Of a stretch of 64,000 bases of DNA, positions 1 to 9,693 are shown piece by piece. The DNA comes from an uncultured delta proteobacterium (GTDB taxonomy: Bacteria; Desulfobacterota; Desulfobulbia; Desulfobulbales; Desulfocapsaceae). Position numbers and translations under genes: made by a program. The notes below the pieces were generated by a model that saw only the letters and a program-made list of their open reading frames with translations, was not told where the DNA came from and did no database searches. The first letter of the stretch is position 1. Each line of letters begins with the position of its first letter. The stretch lies in NCBI GenBank assembly GCA_903901335.1, contig CAIUQR010000149.1, positions 20,152 through 84,151 of the forward strand. Direction: 5' to 3'.

Positions 1-1
1 A

Positions 2-553
2 AAGGAGTCCTCCTCGGCCATTTTCTCGCGCAAAAGACTCTGGTTGCATTGCGCAGCCGTCAGTATCTGCAGTAAAATGCTGGCTGAAAGAATCTTCGCC
101 ATCAACGGCGACAACCCCTATCTTTGTGGTATATTGCATGATTTTGGCCTCATTGTTGAAGAGCAGGTGGCTGAAAATGACTTTCTTGAGGCATGCAAGG
201 CATGCGGAACAGCCGGATCAATACCAGAATATGAACGGCAGTTTCTTGATACGGATCACTGCGAGATCGGTTACCTCATGACCATTGATTGGGAGATGCC
301 CCTCACCATCCAGGAGGCCATCCGCGACCATCATACACTGTCCGATGATACCGACCCGGCTAGCCTGACAGGCATTCTCCAGATAGCTGAATATATCGCC
401 GGCCAATTCGACTATACGGCAATTTCCGGGTCAATACCCCAGCTGGCACCTTCACTTATCTTCCATCTCCAGGAAAACGCCGATGAATACAAGGTACTTA
501 TTGACGACTTTCCCGAGGAGATGAGCAAGGCCATGGAAATCTACGCATCATAG
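2..553 (+). CDS. HDOD-domain protein, 5' end outside window
   Basis: The frame is open to the left edge, so the N-terminus lies outside the window; an internal TTG at 44 is not needed as a start. The visible part matches the second half of an HDOD domain: a helix reading LHCAAVS, then ILHDFGLIV, which corresponds to the conserved LLHDIG segment, and an IQEAIRDHH helix like the family's later His-containing helix. HDOD proteins are non-catalytic relatives of HD phosphohydrolases that act as signalling scaffolds. The gene ends in TAG at 551-553, and the following hybrid kinase begins 11 bases later, so the two are very likely co-transcribed. The same pairing appears as a single fused protein at 55706-57940, which supports a shared pathway. 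The family call is fairly sure; the specific role is unknown. Confidence 0.8.
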   Translation, partial: KESSSAIFSRKRLWLHCAAVSICSKMLAERIFAINGDNPYLCGILHDFGLIVEEQVAENDFLEACKACGTAGSIPEYERQFLDTDHCEIGYLMTIDWEMPLTIQEAIRDHHTLSDDTDPASLTGILQIAEYIAGQFDYTAISGSIPQLAPSLIFHLQENADEYKVLIDDFPEEMSKAMEIYAS

Positions 554-564
554 TGGAGACTACT

Positions 565-2715
565 ATGCCCGAGATGTTTACGCTCTTTCATCCGACGCAG
601 GCACTTACGAGCGAGATTGAGAACCTGCTCTCCTTTCTGTCTGAGGCGGTAGATAATGTAATGTTTTCCTGTCTCGATGCCGGTGGAAAACAGTACCATT
701 CCGGGCACAACACGCCACTTTCGCCGGAATACGTCAGCGACCTCACAGAAAAAATTTCTGCCGTTCAGGAACAAGGCGAAGTTGTGTCAACAGCCGACGG
801 TGTGTTGCACGCCCAGGCGCTCCCCCCGCTCAACGCAACACTTATCTTCACGTTTGCCGACCGTAAACCTCCTTCTGCAGATATTTTTCCACTGGTCAGA
901 CTGGCAGTCAGGCTCTTTTTTGAAAAACAGGATGCCGAGAACCTCCGGAAAAAGCTCGCTGTCTTGAAGAAGCAGTTTGATCGCAAATTTCAGGTATTAG
1001 ACACAAAATACCAGGAAATGATGGAAGAAACACAGCGGAACTACAGGATTATCCAGGAACAGCAGGAAAATTATTCAAAAACGCTCCAGTCGGAGATAGA
1101 GGCACAGACACGGCTGCTGCTCGAGGCGAAAATGGTAGCCGAGACAGCAAACGTGGCCAAGAGTCAATTCCTGGCGTCGATGAGCCACGAGATCAGGACA
1201 CCGATGAACGGCGTCATCGGCTTCACCGACATGCTGTTGGCCACAGACCTTGACGAAGAGCAGAAAGACAGCGCCCTTACCATCAAACGCAGCGGCGAGG
1301 CATTACTGAGTCTGATCAACGATATCCTGGATTTTTCCAAGGTTGAAGCAGGGCAGATGACCCTGGAATGGATCGACTTCGATCCGGAGATAACCTCCCA
1401 TGATGTCTGCGAGCTGATCAGACCGAGGGTCGCCGGAAAGCCCATCGAGGTCCTGTGCAGGATTGACGACCACCTCCCTGCAAACGTGATGGGCGACCCC
1501 GGACGATTCCGGCAGGTCCTGATCAACCTGCTCGGCAATTCGGCGAAATTTACCGAACGGGGAGAGTTGGAACTCTCGATCGAGGTGGATGAGGAAACGG
1601 ATGAGACCATTGTCCTGCACAGTAAGATCCGGGACACCGGCATAGGAATACCAGCGGATAAATTTGAATCAATCTTCGAGGTCTTCAAACAGGCGGATGG
1701 TTCAACCACCAGAAAATACGGGGGCACGGGACTCGGACTTTCCATCAGCAAAAAACTGGCGAAACTGATGGATGGAGATATATGGGTAGAAAGTATACTC
1801 GGCAAGGGTACGACTTTCCATTTCACCGCCGTGATGAAAAAGTCATCCCGTGTTTCAGGAAACATACAGGATATCAAAGACTTTCATGGAATTAAGGTGC
1901 TGGTTGTCGACGATAACAGGACGAATGTCGAGATCCTCCGCAACATCCTGGGGAAATCTGGTTTTGTCGTCGTCTCGACACTCGACGGGACAGAGGCCAT
2001 CGATATGCTCAGCACAGCCGAACACGAAGGGCAACCATTTGGTCTCGGCATCCTGGATCTGCAGATGCCGAAGATTTCCGGATTCGAACTTGCCGTCAAA
2101 ATCAGGCAATCGGGACTGAAGAGCCAATCAATCCCCTTGCTCGCCTATTCCTCCTCTGCTGAAAAAATTGCAACCCAGTGTCGTGACGCCGGGTTTACCG
2201 CCTTTTTAACCAAGCCGACACGACGACCTATCCTTTTAAAAACACTTGCAAAAATACTTGGAAGGGTAGAAACGCCACTCTCCGACAAGGCCTCTAAAAC
2301 AATCGTCACCCAGTATTCCGTCCGTGAGGAGATGAAACAATCCATCAGAATTCTTCTTGCCGAAGACAATATGGTCAACCAGAAACTTGCGACACTCATA
2401 CTGACCAAGGCCGGATATACCGTCGAGGTTGTCGGCAACGGCAGGATGGCGCTGGAGACCTTCTGCAAAAACCCCGATATGTTCGATCTGATCCTGATGG
2501 ATGTCCAGATGCCGGAGATGGATGGTCTGGAGGCGACCCGGCAGATACGCCAAAACGGCTTCACCGATGTGCCGATCGTCGCCATGACGGCCAATGCCAT
2601 GGTTGGAGACAGGGAAAAATGTATTACATCCGGGATGGATGACTATATCACCAAACCAATTAAACGGGAGGTGGTCTTCAAGATCCTGGAAAAATGGCTC
2701 TATACCAGACAATAG
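565..2715 (+). CDS. Hybrid sensor histidine kinase with two C-terminal receiver domains
   Basis: The protein has about 716 residues. An N-terminal region without recognisable membrane segments (1-130) is followed by a long coiled coil (about 130-190). The HisKA phosphoacceptor box [11 protein letters not shown] has its His near residue 208, and an HATPase_c domain follows with DTGIGIP and GGTGLGLSI. Two receiver domains follow, near 443-560 (phospho-acceptor in ILDLQMP) and 592-710 ([14 protein letters not shown] lysine motif). The architecture resembles BarA/TorS-like cytoplasmic phosphorelay kinases but lacks an Hpt domain. ATG 565 is preferred because GGAG lies 6 bases upstream; GTG 553 overlapping the previous stop is the alternative. 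It probably takes its input through the upstream HDOD protein. The signal sensed cannot be read from the sequence. Confidence 0.93.
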   Translation: MPEMFTLFHPTQALTSEIENLLSFLSEAVDNVMFSCLDAGGKQYHSGHNTPLSPEYVSDLTEKISAVQEQGEVVSTADGVLHAQALPPLNATLIFTFADRKPPSADIFPLVRLAVRLFFEKQDAENLRKKLAVLKKQFDRKFQVLDTKYQEMMEETQRNYRIIQEQQENYSKTLQSEIEAQTRLLLEAKMVAETANVAKSQFLASMSHEIRTPMNGVIGFTDMLLATDLDEEQKDSALTIKRSGEALLSLINDILDFSKVEAGQMTLEWIDFDPEITSHDVCELIRPRVAGKPIEVLCRIDDHLPANVMGDPGRFRQVLINLLGNSAKFTERGELELSIEVDEETDETIVLHSKIRDTGIGIPADKFESIFEVFKQADGSTTRKYGGTGLGLSISKKLAKLMDGDIWVESILGKGTTFHFTAVMKKSSRVSGNIQDIKDFHGIKVLVVDDNRTNVEILRNILGKSGFVVVSTLDGTEAIDMLSTAEHEGQPFGLGILDLQMPKISGFELAVKIRQSGLKSQSIPLLAYSSSAEKIATQCRDAGFTAFLTKPTRRPILLKTLAKILGRVETPLSDKASKTIVTQYSVREEMKQSIRILLAEDNMVNQKLATLILTKAGYTVEVVGNGRMALETFCKNPDMFDLILMDVQMPEMDGLEATRQIRQNGFTDVPIVAMTANAMVGDREKCITSGMDDYITKPIKREVVFKILEKWLYTRQ

Positions 2716-2739
2716 CAAGGCGGTATAGACCATTCCGGT

Positions 2740-2758
2740 CGGACGGGGTCTTCGTCCG
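2740..2758. terminator. Small inverted repeat between convergent genes
   Basis: CGGACG (2740-2745) and CGTCCG (2753-2758) form a perfect 6-bp stem with a 7-base loop in the 68-base gap between the convergent kinase and cytochrome genes. There is no T run on either side, so a bidirectional terminator role is only suggested by position. Confidence 0.3.
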
Positions 2759-2783
2759 CTGCCCCTGATATCTCAGTTACCGG

Positions 2784-4205
2784 TTACTCGGGTTCCGCAT
2801 GACAGAGACCGCAGTCCTGGGAGATGGTCTCACCGGTATCGGTTGCATGCTTGTCGTCATGACAACGGAAACAGCCGTAGCCCTCCTTACTGTACCGATG
2901 GCCGATATGGTCCTTGTAGGTTCCCCAGGTGATTTTCATCTCCGGCCAGACATTGTCCTGGTATACTTTTGCCAGAAAAGCCCCTGCCTGTGTAATGGCT
3001 GCCCGGTGCGTCTTGATATAATCTTGACCGTTCCGCTGCTCCTGCAGCTTCAATAGATCGAAAGCGATCCGTTCTTTTGCCTCCAACCTCGTCTTATACT
3101 CCCTCTTCAGCACGGCGAGACTGTCCTCCCGGATTCCGGTGAGCCGGGGATCAATTTTCCCGGAGTTCAGACCGGAGTCAACCTTCTCTATCGGACTGTC
3201 AAAGGCATGGGCCGACCGGTTATGGCAGTCCGTGCAATCCATGGTCCGCCAGTGGCCTGCAGAGGCATTCTTTCCGTCATCCCCTCCCGGAAGCCGATAT
3301 TCTTTTATCACACCGTCGGCCCGGCTCACCCTGACCGCGCCGATCCTGGTCCGTTTTTCATTCAGGGGCTGATATTCGATGGTTATCCCGGAACCGGCGT
3401 GCCGGTGGATCCCTTCCGGCATATCCGTCAGAGGATTTCGCCCCCCGACATTTAGGATGATTTCCTGGTGTTCCGGATTTTCCTGATCCGTGTTGGTATA
3501 ATGGACAAAGGTTTTTACCTTGCTGCCGGAATACCTGTCCGACTGGTGACATCTCCCGCAGGCAGTCGCCACAGACAGCAGGTCCTTGACAGGTGCGGAA
3601 AGGGGACGGCTGTATTGGCCGGTGATCATCCCCTTAAACCGACCAAGCCCAGAAAATTTGGCCTGTAGGAACCCATCAAATCCCGGTGCCGCATGGCACT
3701 GCAGACAGTCCACCTTCGCATGCGAAGATCGTCCATGGGTGTCATATTCCGGGCCCATCACCCTATGACACGCCAAACCGCAGAAAGCAGGCGAACCCAT
3801 AAACCTGTACCCCTTCTGGGCCACCAGTGTAAAAAATACGACATTGACCACGGAAAGGACACAAACGAGGGTGATAATTCGCCTATGCCGGACATTGGTG
3901 AGATCGATTCTCCATCCGGCAAGGCCCTCTTTGCCCCTCTTCCTTCCGCCCAAACAGACGGCCAGGGGAATGAGCAACAGCCCTGAGAACATACAGGCAG
4001 GAAAAAGAAGAATTGTGACGATGACAAAATACGGATTATTAATCAGGCCTGCTGTATACCCGATCAGACCAGCTACAGAGAGGACGAAAAAGATGGTGCT
4101 GATCAAGACCCCGGCCATGCCCAGCGATGTTCCGAACGCGCTGTGCAGCTCTTCCCGTAAGGACGGACCGCCCCGGCGGGATATTTCCGTTGTATTCTCA
4201 GACAT
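2784..4205 (-). CDS. Membrane-anchored NapC/NirT-type multihaem cytochrome c (ImcH-like)
   Basis: The protein is about 473 residues with three hydrophobic segments in the first 135 residues, followed by a periplasmic domain. Haem-binding motifs are one CGLACH (CX3CH, near 142-147), then CLQCH, CGRCH, CTDCH, CFRCH and CGLCH, six in all. The arrangement of a first haem site followed by HRVMGPEY and the CLQCH site resembles the NapC/NirT quinol dehydrogenase family, in particular the long inner-membrane cytochromes such as Geobacter ImcH that pass quinol electrons to periplasmic carriers. The start at 4205 is chosen because GGGAGGA precedes this ATG; an upstream ATG at 4217 is in frame. A perfect hairpin lies in the leader. 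No partner oxidoreductase is encoded next to it. The ImcH comparison is by recollection of family layout. Confidence 0.85.
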   Translation of the reverse strand: MSENTTEISRRGGPSLREELHSAFGTSLGMAGVLISTIFFVLSVAGLIGYTAGLINNPYFVIVTILLFPACMFSGLLLIPLAVCLGGRKRGKEGLAGWRIDLTNVRHRRIITLVCVLSVVNVVFFTLVAQKGYRFMGSPAFCGLACHRVMGPEYDTHGRSSHAKVDCLQCHAAPGFDGFLQAKFSGLGRFKGMITGQYSRPLSAPVKDLLSVATACGRCHQSDRYSGSKVKTFVHYTNTDQENPEHQEIILNVGGRNPLTDMPEGIHRHAGSGITIEYQPLNEKRTRIGAVRVSRADGVIKEYRLPGGDDGKNASAGHWRTMDCTDCHNRSAHAFDSPIEKVDSGLNSGKIDPRLTGIREDSLAVLKREYKTRLEAKERIAFDLLKLQEQRNGQDYIKTHRAAITQAGAFLAKVYQDNVWPEMKITWGTYKDHIGHRYSKEGYGCFRCHDDKHATDTGETISQDCGLCHAEPE

Positions 4206-4240
4206 TGTTCCTCCCACTCTCTTTTCTGTCGGACACTGCG

Positions 4241-4263
4241 TATCGCTTCCCCAGGAAGCGATA
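4241..4263 (-). promoter_or_regulatory. Perfect 10-bp inverted repeat in cytochrome leader
   Basis: TATCGCTTCC (4241-4250) and GGAAGCGATA (4254-4263) pair perfectly with a 3-base loop, 36 bases upstream of the cytochrome start codon. No T run follows on either strand, so it is more likely an operator or an RNA leader structure than a terminator. The role is inferred from position only. Confidence 0.4.
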
Positions 4264-4438
4264 ATCCCTGGAAAGTGAAATACCAGAGGTTGGAAACATA
4301 TTCTCTACCGCACTTATTGGTGGAAGGAAAGGGAATGAAATGAGACTGAATTCTTGTCTTCTTACTATCGTTCAACCTCCATGATTGACACAGGAAACCA
4401 AACATCAACTCACATTTTTTTGATTTTCCGCTTTTATA

Positions 4439-5161
4439 TCAAGAGAGACGAACTGACCCTAAAATCTCTTTTCGTTTCTGCCAATCGGGCAGACAGCGAG
4501 TCAGCAGGGAATAAAACGATTTCGAGTGGTTGTGATGCTGCAGATGACAGAGTTCATGTATGATGACATACTCAATACAGTGAACCGGTACCTGCACCAG
4601 CTTGACATTCAGGGTTATTCGGCCGGAAGGACTACAGCTCCCCCAACGCCTGTGCATGGTGCGAACCGTGAGTAATGGTTCTGGAACTCCATGCCGAGAT
4701 GTAATTTCTCGGCATTTGCTCAGATAGCGTTTGAAGACTTCATGAGCTCGTTGACGAAACCAGGCATCAACCGCCTGTTTGACGGTCTTCATATCCGTCT
4801 TGTCCTTAACCCACACCCGGAGAAAGCGTCCATGCAGTTTCGCCGGTTGTGGAGGACCATTTTCAATCTTTAAACGATACTGGCGACCGAGATAGACAAT
4901 AGTTTCGCCGGTCAGGTAACGAGTCGGAGCAGGAAGAGGATGATAGCCATCCAGCAGGTCGAGTTTCCGTGCAATCCATCCTGCCTTTTTTTGCACGAGA
5001 GCGTCAATCTGGTTGTTCTCTGCATCAATGGGTGCATAAACATCCACTGTCAATTCGGGCGATACGACAATTCGTAATCGTTTCCTGTCGGAGCGATGAA
5101 GACGGTATGCAATCTGCCTGGTTCCGAACTGGACAATATTTTCCGCCACGCTAGTCTTCAT
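4439..5161 (-). CDS. YgjP-like (DUF45) zinc metallopeptidase-type protein
   Basis: The 240-residue protein ends with the DUF45/YgjP signature: MHRRWGSCSP followed by VIIHELCHLQHHNHSKSF, where HELCH supplies the HExxH zinc site and the third ligand His follows shortly after. The family is SprT/M48-like. It is the last gene of the restriction operon and overlaps the HsdR reading frame by 11 bases, so it is translationally coupled to hsdR. YgjP-like proteins often sit beside HsdR in type I systems, but their role there is not established; proteolytic control of the restriction subunit is only a possible explanation. The length is typical for the family. Confidence 0.88.
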   Translation of the reverse strand: MKTSVAENIVQFGTRQIAYRLHRSDRKRLRIVVSPELTVDVYAPIDAENNQIDALVQKKAGWIARKLDLLDGYHPLPAPTRYLTGETIVYLGRQYRLKIENGPPQPAKLHGRFLRVWVKDKTDMKTVKQAVDAWFRQRAHEVFKRYLSKCREITSRHGVPEPLLTVRTMHRRWGSCSPSGRITLNVKLVQVPVHCIEYVIIHELCHLQHHNHSKSFYSLLTRCLPDWQKRKEILGSVRLS

Positions 5162-8100
5162 TGGCGATGGCCACCTCGATGCACTTATCGATTATGGCAT
5201 CATGCTCGGTCAGTGAAAGATGCAAACCGAATTCCGCCACGATCTCAAAGAGGATATCATCTATTTCACCACGCATCCTGTTTATTGCATCCTGGTTGGT
5301 GCGCCAGTCCCTGATCTTATGGGGTGAAATCCGTGCAACGATTTGCAGGGCAATTGCCGTCCCCGGCCTGTCGTTGCTTGAGGTATACGGAGCCAACGGT
5401 TCGCGGACACAGCCGAAAAATCGCCTTGCCATATCCTTGCCGATAAGTTCCACCGGAGTGTCGTCGTCAGTGTGGGTGGCAACCTTCGTTGAAATATCCT
5501 TCACTTTGTCAAGTGCTTCCAGGGCCTGCAAACGCCCATCATGATAGGCCTCGATGACGTCTTCGAGAAGTTTGGAGAATTTCTTGTAAAACGCAGGGTC
5601 CTTGGCCATTTCCTGTTCTATGGCATGCCGGGTGGCTGAGGCAATCATGTCCGCCTTGGCTCCGGCACTCTTGCCGGTGTCTTCCAAAACCTTGAGACGT
5701 TCATTGGCGTCAAGGAGATTGATCGGTTTACAAAGCTGCTCCACCTCACCTGCACCCACATGGGTATCGAGCAGTTTCCTGATCTTCTGCTCATATTCCG
5801 AATAATCGATGACTTCCTGATAGCGCTGGGCAACGGCTGCGCGGAGGTTCTGAAAAAATTTAAGATCCTTTTTATACTTCTGGATCGTTTGGGGTGGAGT
5901 GGTTTCGAGAAAGTTCAGGGAAGAAAGCGCCAGGGCCAGGGTGCGGGCAAAGAGGCTGAAACGCTCGTAAAACTTGTTGCGTAGATCTTCATCGCGCAAA
6001 TGCATTTCATAGATTTCCGGATCCTTCGCCCCCTTCACCGCAGCCAGCAACTCCCAGACATTGGCATGCAGTTGCGGCAGTTCCGCCACCCGTTCAGACA
6101 GATAGGTCACCGTCTCTTCCAAGTCTTTTCGATCATATTCAGCCAGCTTTCCATAAAAGTCTATGGCCTGGTCCAGTTCCTCGATAATGCCGCTGTAATC
6201 CAGAATAAGGCCGTATTCCTTCCCCTCGCAAAGCCGGTTCACCCGGGCAATAGCCTGGAGCAGGGTGTGTTCCTTGAGCTTTTTGGCAAGGTAGAGCACC
6301 GTGTTGCAGGGGGCGTCAAAACCGGTGAGCAGCTTTTCCACCACAATGATGATCTCCGGACTTTCACCGTGTTTGAAGGCATTGATCAGCTGTTTGTTGT
6401 ACTGTTTCTCCGAACCATAGCGGTCCATCATGGTCTGCCAGAATGCCTTTTCCGTCTGCGACGGCTCGGAGGTCGCGCCATCTCCTTCCGAGGTGCCGGG
6501 AGCGGAGATCAGGATCTCGGAGCTCACCATGCCGAAACCATCAAGAAAATCCTTATACCTGAGGGCGGTTTCCTTATCCGGGGTTACCAGCTGGCCCTTG
6601 AGCCCTGTTCCCTGGTAGGCTGAAGTAAAATGAAGGCTCACGTCCCAGGCGATCACACGGACTTTCTGGAGTGCCTTGTTCAGTTGCCGGTCCGTGGAAA
6701 ATTTTCTTTTCAGATCCGCTTTCCGATCCTTGGTCAGTCCCAGGGTCAGTTTCTCGAACCAGCCGTCTATCGCCTTCTTATCCACCTTCTGCGGCACATG
6801 CCGGGCCTCGTAGAGAAGCGGGACCACGGCCCTGTCATGCACGGCCTGGGTAATGGTATACGGCGGCCGGAATAGATCGCCGAATTGGGCAAAGGTATTT
6901 TTTTTGGAGGATTTGGCTAGAGGCGTGCCGGTAAAGGCGATAAAACAGGCCCCCTTCAGGGCCAGCCGCATCCGGGCATACTGTTCGTTATACTGGCCCC
7001 GATGTCCTTCATCCACCAACACGAAGGTGTTGTGGTCCGCCTCCTTCAACCGGCGGTTGGCTGTGGCCATCGCAAATTTATGGATAAGGGTGGTCACTAC
7101 ATGGCTGCGCTGGTCCTGCAGCAGGTCGACCAGGTGCTTGCCTGTATTGGCCTGTTCGGGCTCCAGGCCGCAGGCCCGAAAAGTGCCGCAGATCTGGTCG
7201 TCCAGATCAATCCGGTCGGTAACCAGAATGATCTTGGGATGCAGTATGTCCCGGTGCAGGGCCAGGGACTTGGCCAGCATCACCATGGTCAATGATTTGC
7301 CACTGCCCTGGGTATGCCAGACCACGCCGCCCGGCCGCGTCGCACCTGGCGGAGCGCTCAAGACTCGCCCGACGATATTGCGGACCGTAAAATACTGCTG
7401 GTAGCGGGCGATCTTTTTAATGCCGTTATCGTAGAGGATGAACTTATAGACCAGTTCCAGCAGCCGTTCCTGCCGGCAGAGCGCGTAGAGGGCACGATCC
7501 TGCTCCCGGATCTCCCGGCTTGTTTCAAGAAGAGACAGATACTGGGCACGGACATCCGCAAAGGGGCCTGCAAGCAACCGCTCCGTGTCCTCAACGGCAA
7601 GAGAACGAGCCAGTAATTGCCGGATTGGTTCATCCCGGTTTTCCTCCTGCCAGGTCGCCCAGAATTTTTTCGGTGTGCCGGAGGTACCATAGTGTGCCTT
7701 GTCCCGCGCCAGGGCCAGCAGAAGGTGACTGTAGAGAAAAAGTTGCGGGATGCCGTCGGCTGCCTGGTAGTCGCCAAGCTGTTCCACGGCCAGATCGATG
7801 GGCTGTTTCCGGTTTTGGGTATAGGCCGAGCGCTTACACTCCATGACCGCCAGCGGAATACCGTTCACGAACAGGACAATATCGGGGATATAATGCTTGT
7901 CCCGGCCGATGCGTTCGACCTTGAATTCGGCGGTACAGTGATAGCTGTTGTTGGCCGGGTTCTTCCAGTCGATAAAATTGATATCGAAACTTCTGGTATC
8001 GCCCTCGATGGTCTGCGGCACACTGATGCCGAGGCACAGCAGGTCATAGGCCTGCTCGTTCTGATGCAGGGCGCCGGTGGCCCGAAAGCCCTTGAGGGCC

Positions 8101-8369
8101 TGCACCGCGTTCTGGATGGCGTTGTCGGTAAAGGGATGCCAGGAGCCTTTGCTCTCAAAACGGCAGTGTTCGCGGATGTGGTCCACCAGAACCGGCTCCA
8201 GGATGGTGGTCCCCAGTCGTTCCCCCCGGAGCTTGGCCGTCTCCCCGGGAGGCAGATACCGCCAGCCGAGCCGCATCAACAGGTGCAGGGCCGGGAGTTG
8301 CGACTGCACCTTCTCTAAGTAACTCGGTGTCTCGTTATCGGCGGTACGATAGTGTGAAGGCTCTTCCAT
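5151..8369 (-). CDS. hsdR: Type I restriction enzyme, R (translocase/nuclease) subunit
   Basis: The 1072-residue protein begins with the PD-(D/E)xK nuclease domain (PDIVLFVNGIPLAVMECKRS: Asp and ExK present), followed by an SF2 motor with Walker A (TQGSGKSLTM), a DEGH box (VDEGHRGQYN), the SAT-like motif AFTGTPL, and motifs V/VI in EKLLTGFD and QAIARVNR. A helical C-terminal region for assembly with M2S follows. HsdR cuts unmodified DNA after ATP-driven translocation. It lies 10 bases downstream of the full-size hsdS stop and overlaps the metallopeptidase gene. All key motifs are intact, so the subunit appears functional. Confidence 0.97.
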   Translation of the reverse strand: MEEPSHYRTADNETPSYLEKVQSQLPALHLLMRLGWRYLPPGETAKLRGERLGTTILEPVLVDHIREHCRFESKGSWHPFTDNAIQNAVQALKGFRATGALHQNEQAYDLLCLGISVPQTIEGDTRSFDINFIDWKNPANNSYHCTAEFKVERIGRDKHYIPDIVLFVNGIPLAVMECKRSAYTQNRKQPIDLAVEQLGDYQAADGIPQLFLYSHLLLALARDKAHYGTSGTPKKFWATWQEENRDEPIRQLLARSLAVEDTERLLAGPFADVRAQYLSLLETSREIREQDRALYALCRQERLLELVYKFILYDNGIKKIARYQQYFTVRNIVGRVLSAPPGATRPGGVVWHTQGSGKSLTMVMLAKSLALHRDILHPKIILVTDRIDLDDQICGTFRACGLEPEQANTGKHLVDLLQDQRSHVVTTLIHKFAMATANRRLKEADHNTFVLVDEGHRGQYNEQYARMRLALKGACFIAFTGTPLAKSSKKNTFAQFGDLFRPPYTITQAVHDRAVVPLLYEARHVPQKVDKKAIDGWFEKLTLGLTKDRKADLKRKFSTDRQLNKALQKVRVIAWDVSLHFTSAYQGTGLKGQLVTPDKETALRYKDFLDGFGMVSSEILISAPGTSEGDGATSEPSQTEKAFWQTMMDRYGSEKQYNKQLINAFKHGESPEIIIVVEKLLTGFDAPCNTVLYLAKKLKEHTLLQAIARVNRLCEGKEYGLILDYSGIIEELDQAIDFYGKLAEYDRKDLEETVTYLSERVAELPQLHANVWELLAAVKGAKDPEIYEMHLRDEDLRNKFYERFSLFARTLALALSSLNFLETTPPQTIQKYKKDLKFFQNLRAAVAQRYQEVIDYSEYEQKIRKLLDTHVGAGEVEQLCKPINLLDANERLKVLEDTGKSAGAKADMIASATRHAIEQEMAKDPAFYKKFSKLLEDVIEAYHDGRLQALEALDKVKDISTKVATHTDDDTPVELIGKDMARRFFGCVREPLAPYTSSNDRPGTAIALQIVARISPHKIRDWRTNQDAINRMRGEIDDILFEIVAEFGLHLSLTEHDAIIDKCIEVAIANED

Positions 8370-8379
8370 AACGGAATTC

Positions 8380-9693
8380 TCACGTTGCGACCCGGATCTC
8401 TCCGGTCAGAAGTTTCTGCATCAGACCCCGCTTCTGCTTTTCCAGGGCGCGCAGTTTTTTCTCAAGCTGGTTGATTTCGTTATCTGCCGCCAGCAGGACA
8501 GCGGCGATGGCTTGTTGTTCATCTTTTGTTGGCAAGGGAACATGGATAAGCGAGAATTCCCGCCACCGAAGACTGCCCCGCCTGTCGACAGATGAATTTG
8601 TCGATATTGTAAAGATATGCCGGAATGTGTCGGTCTTAAAAACAGCGTAAAGATACTCCGGAATAACCCGGTCGTCGCATTTGAATACGATATATATTGG
8701 ACTCACCAGACCCTTTTCGCGTTCAAGAAGCAGTCCGATGGAGCCTTCTTCGATATGGTTTGACGGATAGCCAAAGCAGCCACGTTCAATGACCTTATAA
8801 TTGGAGGTATCCTCGCTGCAGACCTGTTTTCCGAAATATTTGGCTGATTCCACAAACCCGATATGCTTTGAGCAGGATAAGACTGTCACATCACCGTTTC
8901 CCTTATTTCTTAAAGAGCATTCGCGGGCAATTTTTCGTATTTGAGGACATTGCCAATCTTCCGGAAAAGGAAAAAATCGGTGCTCTTTCAGAACGCTAGA
9001 TTCTTCAAAATCGGATAATCGTTGCTTTCCCCAGAGCAGCTGCTGCATCAGGCCTTTCTTACGTTTCTTTTTCGCTTCGAGTAGTCGTTGTGTCTGCTCA
9101 ATGGCCGTGTCCCACATGGAGAGAATTTCGGCGATTTTTCTTTGTTCGGTGAGGGAAGGAAGTGGAAGTGGGAGACGATACAACTCTCCTTGTCCAAGTG
9201 TTTTATTGCGCCCAGCTCCACCAGGAGATGCCAGCTCTAAAAGGTACTTTCCCCTTTTGGTAAGAAAAAAATATCGTAAATAATAGAGATCGGCCTTGCC
9301 TTGTTTGGCCGTATACATAGGAAACCGGTGGGAAGCGATCATTCCTGATTCTCGTTCGCTTGTCACCGCAACAGCCTGTTCCCAGGCAAAAACGATATTG
9401 AAAATCAAAGCTGGAGCATGGACATTAAAAACATATTTATCTCCTAATTGCAACCCCTTAACCGGAGTTTTATAAAAAATGCCTTTACCATGTGAACGAA
9501 TGCCAATTTCTTGATAATCTTGATATGGCTCTACTGCAACTGCACTTTTAGTCCGCTTAAGGACTTCTCCGTAGATCTTGACGTGCCAATCTTCCGGAAT
9601 CCAGCCTACTTTGGTCTTTTTATATCCTGGTCTGTTTTCATTCCGGTCATTCATACTCATCGCCTGTTCGTCATTTGCTATCGAAGAATTCAA
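8380..9693 (-). CDS. hsdS: Type I restriction specificity subunit, full size (two target-recognition domains)
   Basis: The protein has the usual two repeats, each a target-recognition domain followed by a conserved coiled coil: PSLTEQRKIAEILSMWD with LLEAKKKRKKGLMQQLL after the first domain, and KDEQQAIAAVLLAAD with LRALEKQKRGLMQKLL after the second. HsdS sets which DNA sequence is methylated or cut. The reading frame opens at a TTG (9693) that overlaps the rhuM stop by 4 bases; ATG codons at 9660 and 9654 are alternatives just before the conserved GWIPEDW segment. This is the second specificity subunit of the operon; a half-size one is the first gene. Confidence 0.93.
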   Translation of the reverse strand: MNSSIANDEQAMSMNDRNENRPGYKKTKVGWIPEDWHVKIYGEVLKRTKSAVAVEPYQDYQEIGIRSHGKGIFYKTPVKGLQLGDKYVFNVHAPALIFNIVFAWEQAVAVTSERESGMIASHRFPMYTAKQGKADLYYLRYFFLTKRGKYLLELASPGGAGRNKTLGQGELYRLPLPLPSLTEQRKIAEILSMWDTAIEQTQRLLEAKKKRKKGLMQQLLWGKQRLSDFEESSVLKEHRFFPFPEDWQCPQIRKIARECSLRNKGNGDVTVLSCSKHIGFVESAKYFGKQVCSEDTSNYKVIERGCFGYPSNHIEEGSIGLLLEREKGLVSPIYIVFKCDDRVIPEYLYAVFKTDTFRHIFTISTNSSVDRRGSLRWREFSLIHVPLPTKDEQQAIAAVLLAADNEINQLEKKLRALEKQKRGLMQKLLTGEIRVAT

